Source of the DNA: Saccharospirillum sp040881935
GTDB lineage: Bacteria > Pseudomonadota > Gammaproteobacteria > Pseudomonadales > Natronospirillaceae
Assembly: GCF_040881935.1 (NCBI RefSeq)
Contig: NZ_JBBECH010000051.1
Coordinates: forward strand, 35,797 to 99,796
Length of the DNA stretch: 64,000 bases
Reading direction: 5' to 3'
How positions within the stretch are numbered: the first letter of the stretch is position 1; each line of letters starts with the position of its first letter. The translations under genes were made by a program, and so were the position numbers. This document shows positions 8,116-16,224 of this stretch, one piece after another. Under the pieces are notes generated by a model, which saw only the letters and a list, made by a program, of their open reading frames with translations, searched no databases and was not told where the DNA came from.

Positions 8116-8784
8116 TTACCCCAGAAACTGGCCGTACTTGATGCCTATGTAGGCATGCTCCCGCATCAGCATTTCTGCGCGCACGCTGTCGCCTTCGTAG
8201 ATTGCCTGAACGATCAGTTGGTGTTGTAGGTGAGCGATTTCCACTTTTCTGAACTCGGCATCCGGATGCTGGGTGTCCATGATGATCGAATCAGCCGAGG
8301 CGAAGGGCAGGTGGTTGTTGCGCGCTATGGCATCGGCAATTGCGCGGCTGCCGGCGCCGTCGAGAATAATGCTGTGAAAGCGCTGGTTGATGTCGCTCCA
8401 GTCAGCGATCAGCGCCTCTGTGAAATCCCCTTTTCGCACCAGGACTTCGCTGTCTTGCAAGCAGGCGTTTAACTGCTGACGATGCTGCTCAGTGACTGGT
8501 TTTTCCGCCATGCGCCGCGCCGCCAGGCCTTCAAGTACGCCGCGTATTTCGATGCCACAGACTACATCCTCTTGGGAAATGCTGCGTACGACAAAGCCTT
8601 TTTTCCCGCTGCGTTCCAGCAAGCCTTCCTGTTCGAGCACACGAAACGCCATTCTGACCGGAGTGCGGGAGACCCCGAATTGCTCGGCAATGGGTAGCTC
8701 CTGCATCTTGGCGCCGGGCTGGAACGCTCCGTCTCGAATAAAGCGTCGCAGCTGTGAAATGACCGACTGATTAACCTGACTCAT
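8116..8784 (-). CDS. GntR-family regulator (FCD type)
   Basis: A 222-residue regulator with an N-terminal winged helix (SQLRRFIRDGAFQPGAKMQE, then AEQFGVSRTPVRMAFRVLEQEGLL) and a C-terminal all-helical FCD ligand domain (RGVLEGLAARRMAE...). FCD regulators usually sense carboxylic acids. It is divergent from the TRAP operon starting at 9034. The 249-bp gap has an inverted pair of GGATCCACAA-type arms (8868-8933), which fits a repressor of the operon and of itself. Confidence 0.92.
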   Translation of the reverse strand: MSQVNQSVISQLRRFIRDGAFQPGAKMQELPIAEQFGVSRTPVRMAFRVLEQEGLLERSGKKGFVVRSISQEDVVCGIEIRGVLEGLAARRMAEKPVTEQHRQQLNACLQDSEVLVRKGDFTEALIADWSDINQRFHSIILDGAGSRAIADAIARNNHLPFASADSIIMDTQHPDAEFRKVEIAHLQHQLIVQAIYEGDSVRAEMLMREHAYIGIKYGQFLG

Positions 8785-8867
8785 GCCCTGGTACCCCTGA
8801 AAATGCCGACTGCCCCGGCAGTTGTTGTGGTTGGGCGGGCAATCGATGAAATCACCATACTCGATAT

Positions 8868-8933
8868 TTGTGGATCCATAAAATTAAATTTCATTGACCA
8901 TAGTCAAGGTAATTACTATCTTGGGATCCACAA
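8868..8933. promoter_or_regulatory. Candidate GntR operator: inverted GGATCC sites
   Basis: TTGTGGATCC at 8868-8877 and GGATCCACAA at 8924-8933 are perfect 10-bp inverted arms; each also contains a short palindrome of TGGATCCA type, the size bound by FCD-type GntR dimers. Between them is a further TTGAC...GTCAA inverted repeat (8894-8907). The position between the gntR and dctP genes suggests control of both. Promoter elements could not be assigned with confidence. Confidence 0.55.
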
Positions 8934-9033
8934 GCACAAGCACTGTCGTATGAATCACTGTTTCATAAAGACAGCAGATCGACCTTGATACCACTATAAA
9001 ACCAACAATGATTACGATCACAGGAGGCTCTCT

Positions 9034-10032
9034 ATGGCCCATTCATTGCGAAACGGCGTTAAGGCCGTTGCTGCTACTCTCGCCCTGACCACTCCGTTTC
9101 TGTCCGTGCATGCAGAAGAAGAATTGAAACTTGCCCACTTTGTACCACCGGCCCACGTGGTGACCAGTGCCGTTGTTGAGCCGTTCCAAACCGGTATCGA
9201 AGCCGACTCAAACGGTGAGCTGACGGTCCGAGTGTATCCGGGTGGCGAACTGGGTGCTGGCCCGATGGAGCAGTATGTGCGCGCACTGCAGGGCGTAGCT
9301 GACATTACCTGGGGCCTGGCGGGCTATACCTCATCGCAATTTGGCAAGTCGATGGTGGTGGAATTGCCGGGTGCGATTCCCGAAGGCATGACCGGCTACG
9401 ACATGCTGTGGAACGCTTACGATACGAGCCTGAAGAGTGAGTTCCCCGGCACCAAGCCGCTGGCGTTGTGGGTGAGTGAGCCCAATGTGTTCATTATGAA
9501 AGATCACGAGATTCGCTCGCCGTCGGATTTGAGCGGTTTGAAAATCCGGGTATCCGGCAGTGTGGCGGGTGAATTCGTCAATGAAATGGGCGGCACCCCG
9601 GTGCAGATGCCTGCTGGTGAAATGTATAACGCCCTGCAAACCGGCCTGATCGACGGCATCATCACCGGTTCCAGTGCCATTACTGACTTTAAACTGGATG
9701 AGGTGGCGAACAGCTATACGCTGGGCGCCCCGTTGGGCCACATCATGTTTTACCTGGTGATGAACCAGCAACGCTACGATGGCTTGTCCGCTGAACATCA
9801 GGCCATTATAGATGCCAACAGCGGTCGTGGTTTGTCGCAGAGCGGTGAGGAAACCTGGAATGCACTGGCTGACAGCACTCTGGAAAGCGTGCGTGCCGAC
9901 AGCCGCAATACGGTGATTGATTTGAGCGAAGACGAAGTGGCCGCGTTTGAAAATGTTGCGGGAACCTTCCTGAGCCGTCAGTTGTCGTCTAACCAGACGC
10001 GCGATGTACTGAACGATATGCAAAACCGCTGA
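9034..10032 (+). CDS. TRAP transporter substrate-binding protein (DctP family), system 1
   Basis: A 332-residue periplasmic binding protein with an N-terminal signal peptide ending near the AHA-EEE junction (about residue 27). The DctP-family core is seen: LSGLKIRVSG with Arg172, the residue that normally clamps a substrate carboxylate, followed by GEMYNALQTGLIDGIITG. An ideal ribosome binding site (AGGAGG) precedes the ATG. It opens an operon dctP-dctQ-dctM-SnoaL-hydrolase. The substrate is probably a carboxylic acid; which one cannot be read from the sequence. Confidence 0.95.
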   Translation: MAHSLRNGVKAVAATLALTTPFLSVHAEEELKLAHFVPPAHVVTSAVVEPFQTGIEADSNGELTVRVYPGGELGAGPMEQYVRALQGVADITWGLAGYTSSQFGKSMVVELPGAIPEGMTGYDMLWNAYDTSLKSEFPGTKPLALWVSEPNVFIMKDHEIRSPSDLSGLKIRVSGSVAGEFVNEMGGTPVQMPAGEMYNALQTGLIDGIITGSSAITDFKLDEVANSYTLGAPLGHIMFYLVMNQQRYDGLSAEHQAIIDANSGRGLSQSGEETWNALADSTLESVRADSRNTVIDLSEDEVAAFENVAGTFLSRQLSSNQTRDVLNDMQNR

Positions 10033-10049
10033 GCTGAGGAATAGCTGTC

Positions 10050-10565
10050 ATGCTGAGGTTTCTGCAAGTCTGGACCGATCACCTGGTCAGGTTCTCTGCG
10101 GTCATCGCCGCTCTGGCCCTGATCGGTATCGTCGCTACCATTCTGTTCGATGTCGCCGGCAGAAACCTGATGGGGGCCCCGCTAAGGGGCACCCAGGATC
10201 TGGTGCAGATGGCGCTGATCATTATTATCTTTGGATCGGTCGCCATGGTGGACCGCAAAGACGCTAACGTTGCCGTCGACCTGTTGGAACATCAGTTTTC
10301 TCCACAGCTTAATCTGCTGCTGACCGTAGTGGGTCGCCTGACCGGCGCCCTGATTTTCTTCGGCATCGCCTGGACCATGGTCGACAGTGCGGCCATCTCC
10401 TCGATGCTCAATTTAAGTACCAACATTCTGAACATTCCAAAAGCACCGTTTCAATACATCATCGCTGCTTTTTCAATACTAGCGGGCCTATCAATGGTGT
10501 TGCGAGTGGCTTTAATTTTGCTCGGTCGTGACCGGGTGTTGGACACCCTGCCAGGGGATTTGTAA
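10050..10565 (+). CDS. TRAP transporter small permease subunit (DctQ family), system 1
   Basis: A 171-residue membrane protein with four predicted membrane helices, typical of the small TRAP subunit. It starts 17 bp after the binding-protein gene and its TAA overlaps the dctM ATG (TAATG). It pairs with the large permease encoded next. Unlike the other TRAP systems in the window, there is no hairpin between its dctP and dctQ genes. Confidence 0.93.
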   Translation: MLRFLQVWTDHLVRFSAVIAALALIGIVATILFDVAGRNLMGAPLRGTQDLVQMALIIIIFGSVAMVDRKDANVAVDLLEHQFSPQLNLLLTVVGRLTGALIFFGIAWTMVDSAAISSMLNLSTNILNIPKAPFQYIIAAFSILAGLSMVLRVALILLGRDRVLDTLPGDL

Positions 10566-11869
10566 TGAGTAATGAATTAATCGGCGGGCTGGGTGTTCTG
10601 GCGTTGCTTGTGCTGTTGTTATTGCGCATACCGGTTGCGTTCGCGATCTTTGCCGTGGGCTTTGTCGGGGTGTCTATCCTGGCGTCGCCGGGTAATGCAT
10701 TGAGCCTGTTGGCCAGTGAAACCTACACCGTTGCGTCCAATGCCGAACTGATTGTCATCCCGCTGTTTATTCTGATGGGCAATGTCGCCACCGAAACCGG
10801 TATGAGCCGTAAATTATACGACGCGGCTTACGCGGTTATTGGTTCAATTCGCGGCGGCCTTGCATCGGCTACGGTCGTCGGCTGTGCTGGTTTTTCGGCG
10901 TTGTGCGGTTCGTCGGTTGCATCTGCACTGACCATGGGCCGTGTTTCCATTGGTGAGATGGAACGCTTCAATTACAGTCCGAAACTCTCGACCGGGGCCG
11001 TGGCCGCAGGCGGTACACTCGGTATTTTGATTCCGCCTTCAACGGGCTTTGTGATCTATGCGATTCTGACACAGCAATCGATCGGCAAGCTGTTTCTGGC
11101 TGGCGTTATTCCAGGCCTGGTACTCATGTCGTTGTTTGTGCTGATGATCACCTTTCTGGCGTTTATAAAACCCCAGCTAGCACCGCAGGGTCCAAAAACC
11201 AACCTGCAGGAAAAGGCGCAAGGTCTGTTGGGCGCAATTCCCATTACTGTAGTGATTATGCTGACTATCGGTGGCATTTACAGCGGGATTTTTTCGCCGG
11301 TTGAAGCCGCGGCTGTCGGTGCGGGCCTGGTTATTGTCTATGGGTTTGCAACGCGAACTCTGACGCCGGGCACCTTGTGGCGTTCCACGCGTGGTGCGGT
11401 GATTACCACCACGACCGTCATGCTGATTCTGATTGCCGCCCACATGCTTAACCCGTTTCTGGCGCTGAGCCATATTCCGACCGCTGTTGGTGAGATGCTG
11501 ATGGGGCTCGACGTGGGGCCCTACGGCATACTGTTGCTGATTCTGCTAACCTATCTGGTGCTCGGCTGTTTCCTGGAAGGCTTTGCCATGCTGGTGCTGA
11601 CCATGCCGATCTTTTTTCCGGTGATTACCGCCCTGGGCTTCGACCCGATCTGGTTTGGTGTCTTGGTGGTACTGACGTTGGAAATGGGGCTGATCAGTCC
11701 ACCGGTGGGCATCAATGTGTTTATCGTCAAATCAGTGGCGCCTAAAGTACCATTGGGTGATATTTTCATCGGCGTTGCACCCTTCTGGCTGATGATGCTG
11801 GTAGCTATCGCACTCTACGTGATGTTCCCGCAGATCGTTTTGTTTTTACCCAACACCATGATTACCTGA
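10565..11869 (+). CDS. TRAP transporter large permease subunit (DctM family), system 1
   Basis: A 434-residue polytopic membrane protein that carries out sodium-driven substrate translocation. DctM hallmarks: PLFILMGNVATETGMSRKLY, GCAGFSALCGSSVASA, and GGTLGILIPPSTGFVIYA, with the repeated LISPPVGINVFIVK near the C-terminus. Translation is coupled to dctQ by a one-base overlap. The next gene starts 13 bp downstream in the same operon. Confidence 0.95.
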   Translation: MSNELIGGLGVLALLVLLLLRIPVAFAIFAVGFVGVSILASPGNALSLLASETYTVASNAELIVIPLFILMGNVATETGMSRKLYDAAYAVIGSIRGGLASATVVGCAGFSALCGSSVASALTMGRVSIGEMERFNYSPKLSTGAVAAGGTLGILIPPSTGFVIYAILTQQSIGKLFLAGVIPGLVLMSLFVLMITFLAFIKPQLAPQGPKTNLQEKAQGLLGAIPITVVIMLTIGGIYSGIFSPVEAAAVGAGLVIVYGFATRTLTPGTLWRSTRGAVITTTTVMLILIAAHMLNPFLALSHIPTAVGEMLMGLDVGPYGILLLILLTYLVLGCFLEGFAMLVLTMPIFFPVITALGFDPIWFGVLVVLTLEMGLISPPVGINVFIVKSVAPKVPLGDIFIGVAPFWLMMLVAIALYVMFPQIVLFLPNTMIT

Positions 11870-11882
11870 GAGAGTTTTCGTA

Positions 11883-12350
11883 ATGACAACCGACCCGGCA
11901 GTGCTGAACACTTTATTGGCAGAGCACGCCATTCACCGCCTGGTACTCGATGCCCAGCATGCATTGGATACCAAACAGTTTGAATATTTTGTGCAACTGT
12001 TTACGCCCGAGGGTCGCCTCTACCGGCCCACCACGCCCGACCCACTGATCGGGCGAGAGGCGATACTGCAGGCCTATCTGAAGAACCCACCAAACCGACT
12101 GAACCGCCACCTGGTAACCAACCAGCGAGTCACACTGGTGTCCGAAACCGAGGCAGATTCACTGGCTTATGTAACGTTGTATTCGAGTGAAGCCGGTGAA
12201 CTGGAATCCGAGGTCTTCGGTGCACCGGTTCACCGCAGTCTCGTTGGCGAGTACCATGACCGCTGTGTGTTAACCGACGCCGGCTGGCGTTTGCAGGAAC
12301 GCCGGGCGCTGTTTGTTCTGAATCAACCGATAGCGAGTCAGCAACCATGA
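11883..12350 (+). CDS. SnoaL-like (NTF2-fold) protein
   Basis: A 155-residue protein with the cone-shaped NTF2-like fold, judged from the N-terminal helix pattern AIHRLVLDAQHALDTKQFEYFVQLFTPEG, then IGREAILQAY and the C-terminal beta segment WRLQERRALFVL. Relatives include small hydratases/isomerases and small subunits of ring-hydroxylating dioxygenases, but no oxygenase partner is present, so a reaction cannot be assigned. It lies in the TRAP operon and overlaps the following hydrolase gene by ATGA, implying action on the same imported compound. Confidence 0.8.
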   Translation: MTTDPAVLNTLLAEHAIHRLVLDAQHALDTKQFEYFVQLFTPEGRLYRPTTPDPLIGREAILQAYLKNPPNRLNRHLVTNQRVTLVSETEADSLAYVTLYSSEAGELESEVFGAPVHRSLVGEYHDRCVLTDAGWRLQERRALFVLNQPIASQQP

Positions 12351-13054
12351 AACCGACCCTTATGTTACTGCCTGGGCTGATGTGCGATCACACCGTCTGG
12401 GAAGACCAGATCGCGGCACTAAGTGAAGCCTGGGATTGCATCGTTGTCGACTACGAAAGCGACGATAACCTGGTCACCATGGCCAAACGCGTGCTTAACC
12501 AGGCTCCGGATACCTTCGCCATGGCAGGTCACTCCATGGGCGGACGCGTCGCGCTGGAAGTGATGCGCCTGGCCCCGGAAAAAGTACAGCGCCTGGCGCT
12601 GCTCGATACCGGCTATGCGGCACTGGCAGAAGGTGAGGCAGGTGAGAAAGAAGTGAAAGGCCGGATGGCCCGGGTAAAAACCGCTCATGATCAGGGGGTG
12701 GCTGCTATGGCCCGCGATTGGGTGACTGGCATGATCCACCCGGACAGGCTTAACGACACAGCTTTGATCAACGACATCATCACCATGTTCGATCGCAAAA
12801 ACCCGGCGATTTTCGAAGCCCAGATCAAAGCGTTAATAGAGCGCCCGGATGCAACGCCGGTACTGGCCAGCATCGACTGCCCAACCACCTTCATCGTCGG
12901 CCGACAGGATGCCTGGAGCACGCCTGAGCAGCATCAGGCGATGGCGGATCAGGTGCGGCACAGTCGAATCGAGATCATCGAGAACGCGGGCCATATGAGT
13001 ACCATGGAACAACCCAGAGCGATGACTGAAGCGTTCTGGCAGTGGTTGAGTTAA
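12347..13054 (+). CDS. Alpha/beta-fold hydrolase
   Basis: A 235-residue hydrolase with a complete apparent triad: nucleophile Ser in AGHSMGG (near residue 65), Asp in VGRQDAWS, and His in ENAGHMSTMEQP. The oxyanion-hole segment LLPGLMCDH is at the N-terminus. The short cap domain resembles the esterase/C-C hydrolase group. It is the last gene of the TRAP-SnoaL operon and probably cleaves an ester, lactone or C-C bond in the imported compound. An intrinsic terminator follows at about 13118-13137. Confidence 0.88.
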   Translation: MKPTLMLLPGLMCDHTVWEDQIAALSEAWDCIVVDYESDDNLVTMAKRVLNQAPDTFAMAGHSMGGRVALEVMRLAPEKVQRLALLDTGYAALAEGEAGEKEVKGRMARVKTAHDQGVAAMARDWVTGMIHPDRLNDTALINDIITMFDRKNPAIFEAQIKALIERPDATPVLASIDCPTTFIVGRQDAWSTPEQHQAMADQVRHSRIEIIENAGHMSTMEQPRAMTEAFWQWLS

Positions 13055-13065
13055 GGGAGTCTTTT

Positions 13066-13184
13066 GTAGGAGTCCGGTCCTCTGGGCGATCGGTAGCAAA
13101 ACCAACCGGTGAAACTGACCATTGCCAATGGTTTTTTACACCGGCCAGGATTCTCTCAGGTCGCGCAGAGGACTGCCCTCCTAC
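13066..13184. repeat. Palindromic element with GTAGGAG ends enclosing a terminator
   Basis: Arms 13066-13091 and 13159-13184 (both ending in GTAGGAG when read inward) pair at about 20 of 26 positions. Inside is a nested CCGGTG/CACCGG pair and a hairpin ACCATT-GCC-AATGGT followed by a run of T (13118-13137), which should terminate the hydrolase operon. Its core differs from hairpin repeats A-E, so I treat it as a different repeat type. It sits between convergent genes. Confidence 0.7.
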
Positions 13185-13204
13185 GGGTTATGTGCCACGG
13201 GTGG

Positions 13205-14125
13205 TCAATCCTCCGCCACATTAAACCGATGCATCCGGCTGTCCCACCGACTGAAAATTCCAATGTCATAGCCATACGTCAGATTAATCATCAACGGCCC
13301 CTGGGTCCGAACTCGATCATTCTCCTGTAATAAACGCTCGGCGATGGCGGCGGCCAGGTCTGCATCGTTCACCCGGTTTTCAGTCAGCATTACCTGCACA
13401 CTGGTAAAACGATTTTCAGCATCACCATCACCCCGTCCGGCGTCTACCCGGGTCATTTGCACACGACTAATGGTGTCCAGACGCATCAGCAGCTCCGCGC
13501 TGCGGTCCAGGTCCGGTTGTGGCTGGGCGATGTTGGATTGCAGCACCGCCGCCGGCAACGACAACGCCAGTACCAGAATAAAACCGACCACAACCGAATG
13601 GCCAAGCCAGATGGGTTCCGGCCGGTTCGGGTCGCTTTCCAGATTGACGACAAAGGTGCGGCAAATCCAGTCGTGTGGGCCCTGGCGGGTGCGGCGATTG
13701 AACAGCATCAGATAAGCTGTTGATACCAGGCCACCGAACAGTATCAGGGACAGCGGATAGATCCACAGCGTGGGCAGCAGGGCCGAAGGCAGGCCGGAGC
13801 CCTGTACAAAAAACGGGGTGATCAGAATCAGGCTGCGCAATAGCGAGACATCGAGTTTGACGCTCTCGTTGTGCAGATTCACCACGCGAATCGCCAGCAG
13901 GCGCTTGCCAATCGTCTGGCCGTTGTTCAGTTCACTGTTTAGTATGCCGAAATGCAGCAGCGCAATCACAAAGCCAATGGCGCGAGCCCAGACAGACAGC
14001 TCGACAAAATAGGATTCGAATACCAAGCCCAGCACAAAACCAACCGAAACCAGCACAGCGGCATCAATGACCAGGGCGCCTATGCGGCGGGAAAGGCTAC
14101 TCAGCCAGTCGGGGGACGCTAACAT
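13205..14125 (-). CDS. RDD-family membrane protein
   Basis: A 306-residue protein. The N-terminal part has the RDD pattern: RRIGALVIDAAVLVSVGFVLG (first helix with R and D), then a second helix, then NNGQTIGKRLLAIRVVN. Further hydrophobic segments lie near residues 110-150 and 175-190. The last hundred residues are soluble and include the segment LMRLDTISRVQMTRVD. The role of RDD proteins is poorly defined (some are ion antiporters). It is convergent to the hydrolase operon and monocistronic as far as can be seen. Confidence 0.82.
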   Translation of the reverse strand: MLASPDWLSSLSRRIGALVIDAAVLVSVGFVLGLVFESYFVELSVWARAIGFVIALLHFGILNSELNNGQTIGKRLLAIRVVNLHNESVKLDVSLLRSLILITPFFVQGSGLPSALLPTLWIYPLSLILFGGLVSTAYLMLFNRRTRQGPHDWICRTFVVNLESDPNRPEPIWLGHSVVVGFILVLALSLPAAVLQSNIAQPQPDLDRSAELLMRLDTISRVQMTRVDAGRGDGDAENRFTSVQVMLTENRVNDADLAAAIAERLLQENDRVRTQGPLMINLTYGYDIGIFSRWDSRMHRFNVAED

Positions 14126-14275
14126 GCACTCTCAACCTGAAACCAAAAACAGGCGCTAATCATACCTGATTTGGCGAACTAGGCAGGAATGGCTGCCTGA
14201 CTGACTAACTAAAAGAATATTGGGAGAGCAATCCTACCTCCCCTCGCGGGTTCAGGCGATGGGGTAACAAAACTT

Positions 14276-14308
14276 GCGGTGACCTTGGTTTTCGAACAAG
14301 GTCACCGC
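14276..14308 (-). terminator. Intrinsic terminator of the lig operon
   Basis: GCGGTGACCTTG and its perfect complement (12 bp) enclose a 9-base loop about 25 bp after the ligC stop codon. On the minus-strand transcript the stem is followed by AAGTTTTGTT, a modest U-rich tract. It fits the end of the TRAP-ligK-ligU-ligI-ligC transcript. Confidence 0.8.
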
Positions 14309-14332
14309 TGAGTGGTAGGATCTGGCTGGCGT

Positions 14333-15283
14333 TTACTCGGCTTCGAGCAACTGCTCCAGAGTGTGCAGCGATTCCATCGCTGGCAGGCATTGCTCGACGC
14401 TGGCATTGGGTTCCCGGCCTTCCTTGATGGCGGCGAAGAACTCACGGTCCTGCAGTTCGATGCCGTTGTTCGATACCGCAACACCGCTCAGATCGACCGG
14501 GTTTTCATTGCCGTCGACCAGATCGTCGTAACGGGCAATGTAGGTGCCGTTGTCGCAAATATAGCGGAAGAAAGTGCCGAACGGACCATCGTTGTTGAAC
14601 GACAGCGACAGGGTGCAGATGGCGCCGCTGGGCACCTTCATGCCGATGCTCATGTCCATCGAAATGCCCAGGGTCGGGTGAATCGGCCCCTGCAATGCCT
14701 GCAGCTTGCTGGCGCGTTCACCAACCTGATACTGGAACAGGTCGACGGTGTGGCAAGCGTGGTGCCACAGCAGGTGGTCGGTCCAGCTGCGTTCCTGGCC
14801 CAGCGCATTCTTGTTGCTGCGACGGAAGAAATAGGTCTGCACATCCATCTGTTGAACCTTCAGCTCACCCTTCTGGATTTTATCGTGAATCCACTGGTGG
14901 CTGGGGTTAAAGCGGCGGGTGTGACCGGCCATTGCAACCAGCCCGGTTTCTTTCTGGACTTTGACCAGTTCGCGGGCGTCGTCGATGTTATCGGCCATCG
15001 GGATTTCGACCATGACGTGCTTACCGGCTTTCAAGCAGGCAATCGCCTGGCTGGCGTGAACCTGGGTTGGTGTGGCCAGAATAACGGCATCCAACTCGGG
15101 TTGAGCGAGGGCATCGCCCAGTTCGGTGAATGAATGGGGGATGTTCTGCTCTTTAGCGAATGCTGCCGTCTTTTCTGCGTCGCGGCCAACGACCGAATGA
15201 ACTTCAATGCCGTCGATCTTACGGACTGCATCCAGGTGTTTCATGCCAAAGGCACCGGCGGCACCGGCGATACAAATTTTCAT
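14333..15283 (-). CDS. ligC: 4-carboxy-2-hydroxymuconate-6-semialdehyde dehydrogenase
   Basis: A 316-residue Gfo/Idh/MocA-type oxidoreductase. The N-terminal Rossmann motif is GAAGAFGMKHLD, followed by ATPTQVHASQAIACLKAGKHVMVEIP; the substrate domain has GHTRRFNPSHQWIH and RSWTDHLLWHHACHTVDLF. These segments closely resemble LigC of the protocatechuate 4,5-cleavage pathway, which oxidises the ring-cleavage product to 2-pyrone-4,6-dicarboxylate (PDC). It overlaps the preceding gene by ATGA and ends the operon. The ring-cleavage dioxygenase LigAB is not in the window. A different semialdehyde substrate remains possible. Confidence 0.87.
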   Translation of the reverse strand: MKICIAGAAGAFGMKHLDAVRKIDGIEVHSVVGRDAEKTAAFAKEQNIPHSFTELGDALAQPELDAVILATPTQVHASQAIACLKAGKHVMVEIPMADNIDDARELVKVQKETGLVAMAGHTRRFNPSHQWIHDKIQKGELKVQQMDVQTYFFRRSNKNALGQERSWTDHLLWHHACHTVDLFQYQVGERASKLQALQGPIHPTLGISMDMSIGMKVPSGAICTLSLSFNNDGPFGTFFRYICDNGTYIARYDDLVDGNENPVDLSGVAVSNNGIELQDREFFAAIKEGREPNASVEQCLPAMESLHTLEQLLEAE

Positions 15284-16194
15284 CGTTGAACCTCCTTCAT
15301 GGGAGTGAGTTGAAAGGTCTTGATCATGGCATCGGTGGTGTCGGCGTAGTTCGCCGGGTCAGCAACGATGCCCGAGTGTCCCAGGCGGTCTTGCCAGCGA
15401 ACAGTGCTCGCCGACAACGGCTCTTCAAGGCCCAGGTGGTTCAGAAAGTGGCACACCTCTTCCATTTCCGAGGCGCGGCGAATGCCATGCTGGGTCATGC
15501 GCTCCAGGTTGTAACCGGCGCGTTTTTCCCAGTCGAAACCCGGGTGGGAATGTTCCAGCGAGGCGAGCACCTGAGTGTCGACACCGGCCAGTCGCCCGGC
15601 CAGTACACACTCGGCAAAGAGGGCTTCCATTCCTTTGACCATGATGCTGCGCACCATTTTGATTGAGGATGCGGTGCCTACCGGGCCCGGTTCAATCGTA
15701 GCATTCATCGCCAGGGCGTCCAGAACCACTTTGGCGTCGTCGACATGCGGCCCGCTGAGTAACAACGGCGTACGATTCCTGGCCGGGTTAACCGGCGCCA
15801 TCACGGCGACGTCGACATAGCGTCCTCCGGCAGCTTCAATCACACCAGCCGAGGCCTGCTTGGTTTGCGGAGCACAGGAGTTGCAGTCGAGAAACAGGGT
15901 GCCTTTATGCATCAGTGGTGCAGTGGCATTCGCAACTGCCAACGCCTGATCGGCCGTCACCACTGAAATTACTATATCGGCCTCACTGATTGCGACTTCA
16001 AGACTGGCACACACCGGTACTTGTAATGCATCGCACCGGGTTTGCATGGCCTGCTGTGCTGTTGTGCCCGGTGTTTCAGTCAAAACATCGTAACTGCTAA
16101 CCGAACTGACCGGGCTGTGATCCATTCCGCTCCAGAATGCTTCGGCGGCTTCACCGAAACCGATGAAACAGAGTTTAAGATCGGTCGTGTTCAT
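15280..16194 (-). CDS. NAD(P)-binding 6-phosphogluconate dehydrogenase-like protein (DUF1932)
   Basis: A 304-residue beta-hydroxyacid dehydrogenase-like protein. The Rossmann motif FIGFGEAAEAF is at the N-terminus and FLDCNSCAP marks the usual D/N substrate loop. The C-terminal half contains the conserved SSIKMVRSIMVKGMEALFAE helix, with the lysine normally catalytic in this superfamily, and matches the DUF1932-type domain. I use the ATG at 16194 rather than an upstream start. It lies inside the PDC operon, coupled to ligC (ATGA), but no step of the known pathway requires it, so its reaction is unknown. Confidence 0.83.
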   Translation of the reverse strand: MNTTDLKLCFIGFGEAAEAFWSGMDHSPVSSVSSYDVLTETPGTTAQQAMQTRCDALQVPVCASLEVAISEADIVISVVTADQALAVANATAPLMHKGTLFLDCNSCAPQTKQASAGVIEAAGGRYVDVAVMAPVNPARNRTPLLLSGPHVDDAKVVLDALAMNATIEPGPVGTASSIKMVRSIMVKGMEALFAECVLAGRLAGVDTQVLASLEHSHPGFDWEKRAGYNLERMTQHGIRRASEMEEVCHFLNHLGLEEPLSASTVRWQDRLGHSGIVADPANYADTTDAMIKTFQLTPMKEVQR

Positions 16195-16224
16195 GGTCTT
16201 CTCCCTCGTCTGTCCGGATAACAA

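Noticed and set aside
8894..8919. Promoter TTGACC/TACTAT upstream of dctP system 1
   Set aside because: The spacer would be only 14 bp, too short for a normal sigma-70 promoter.
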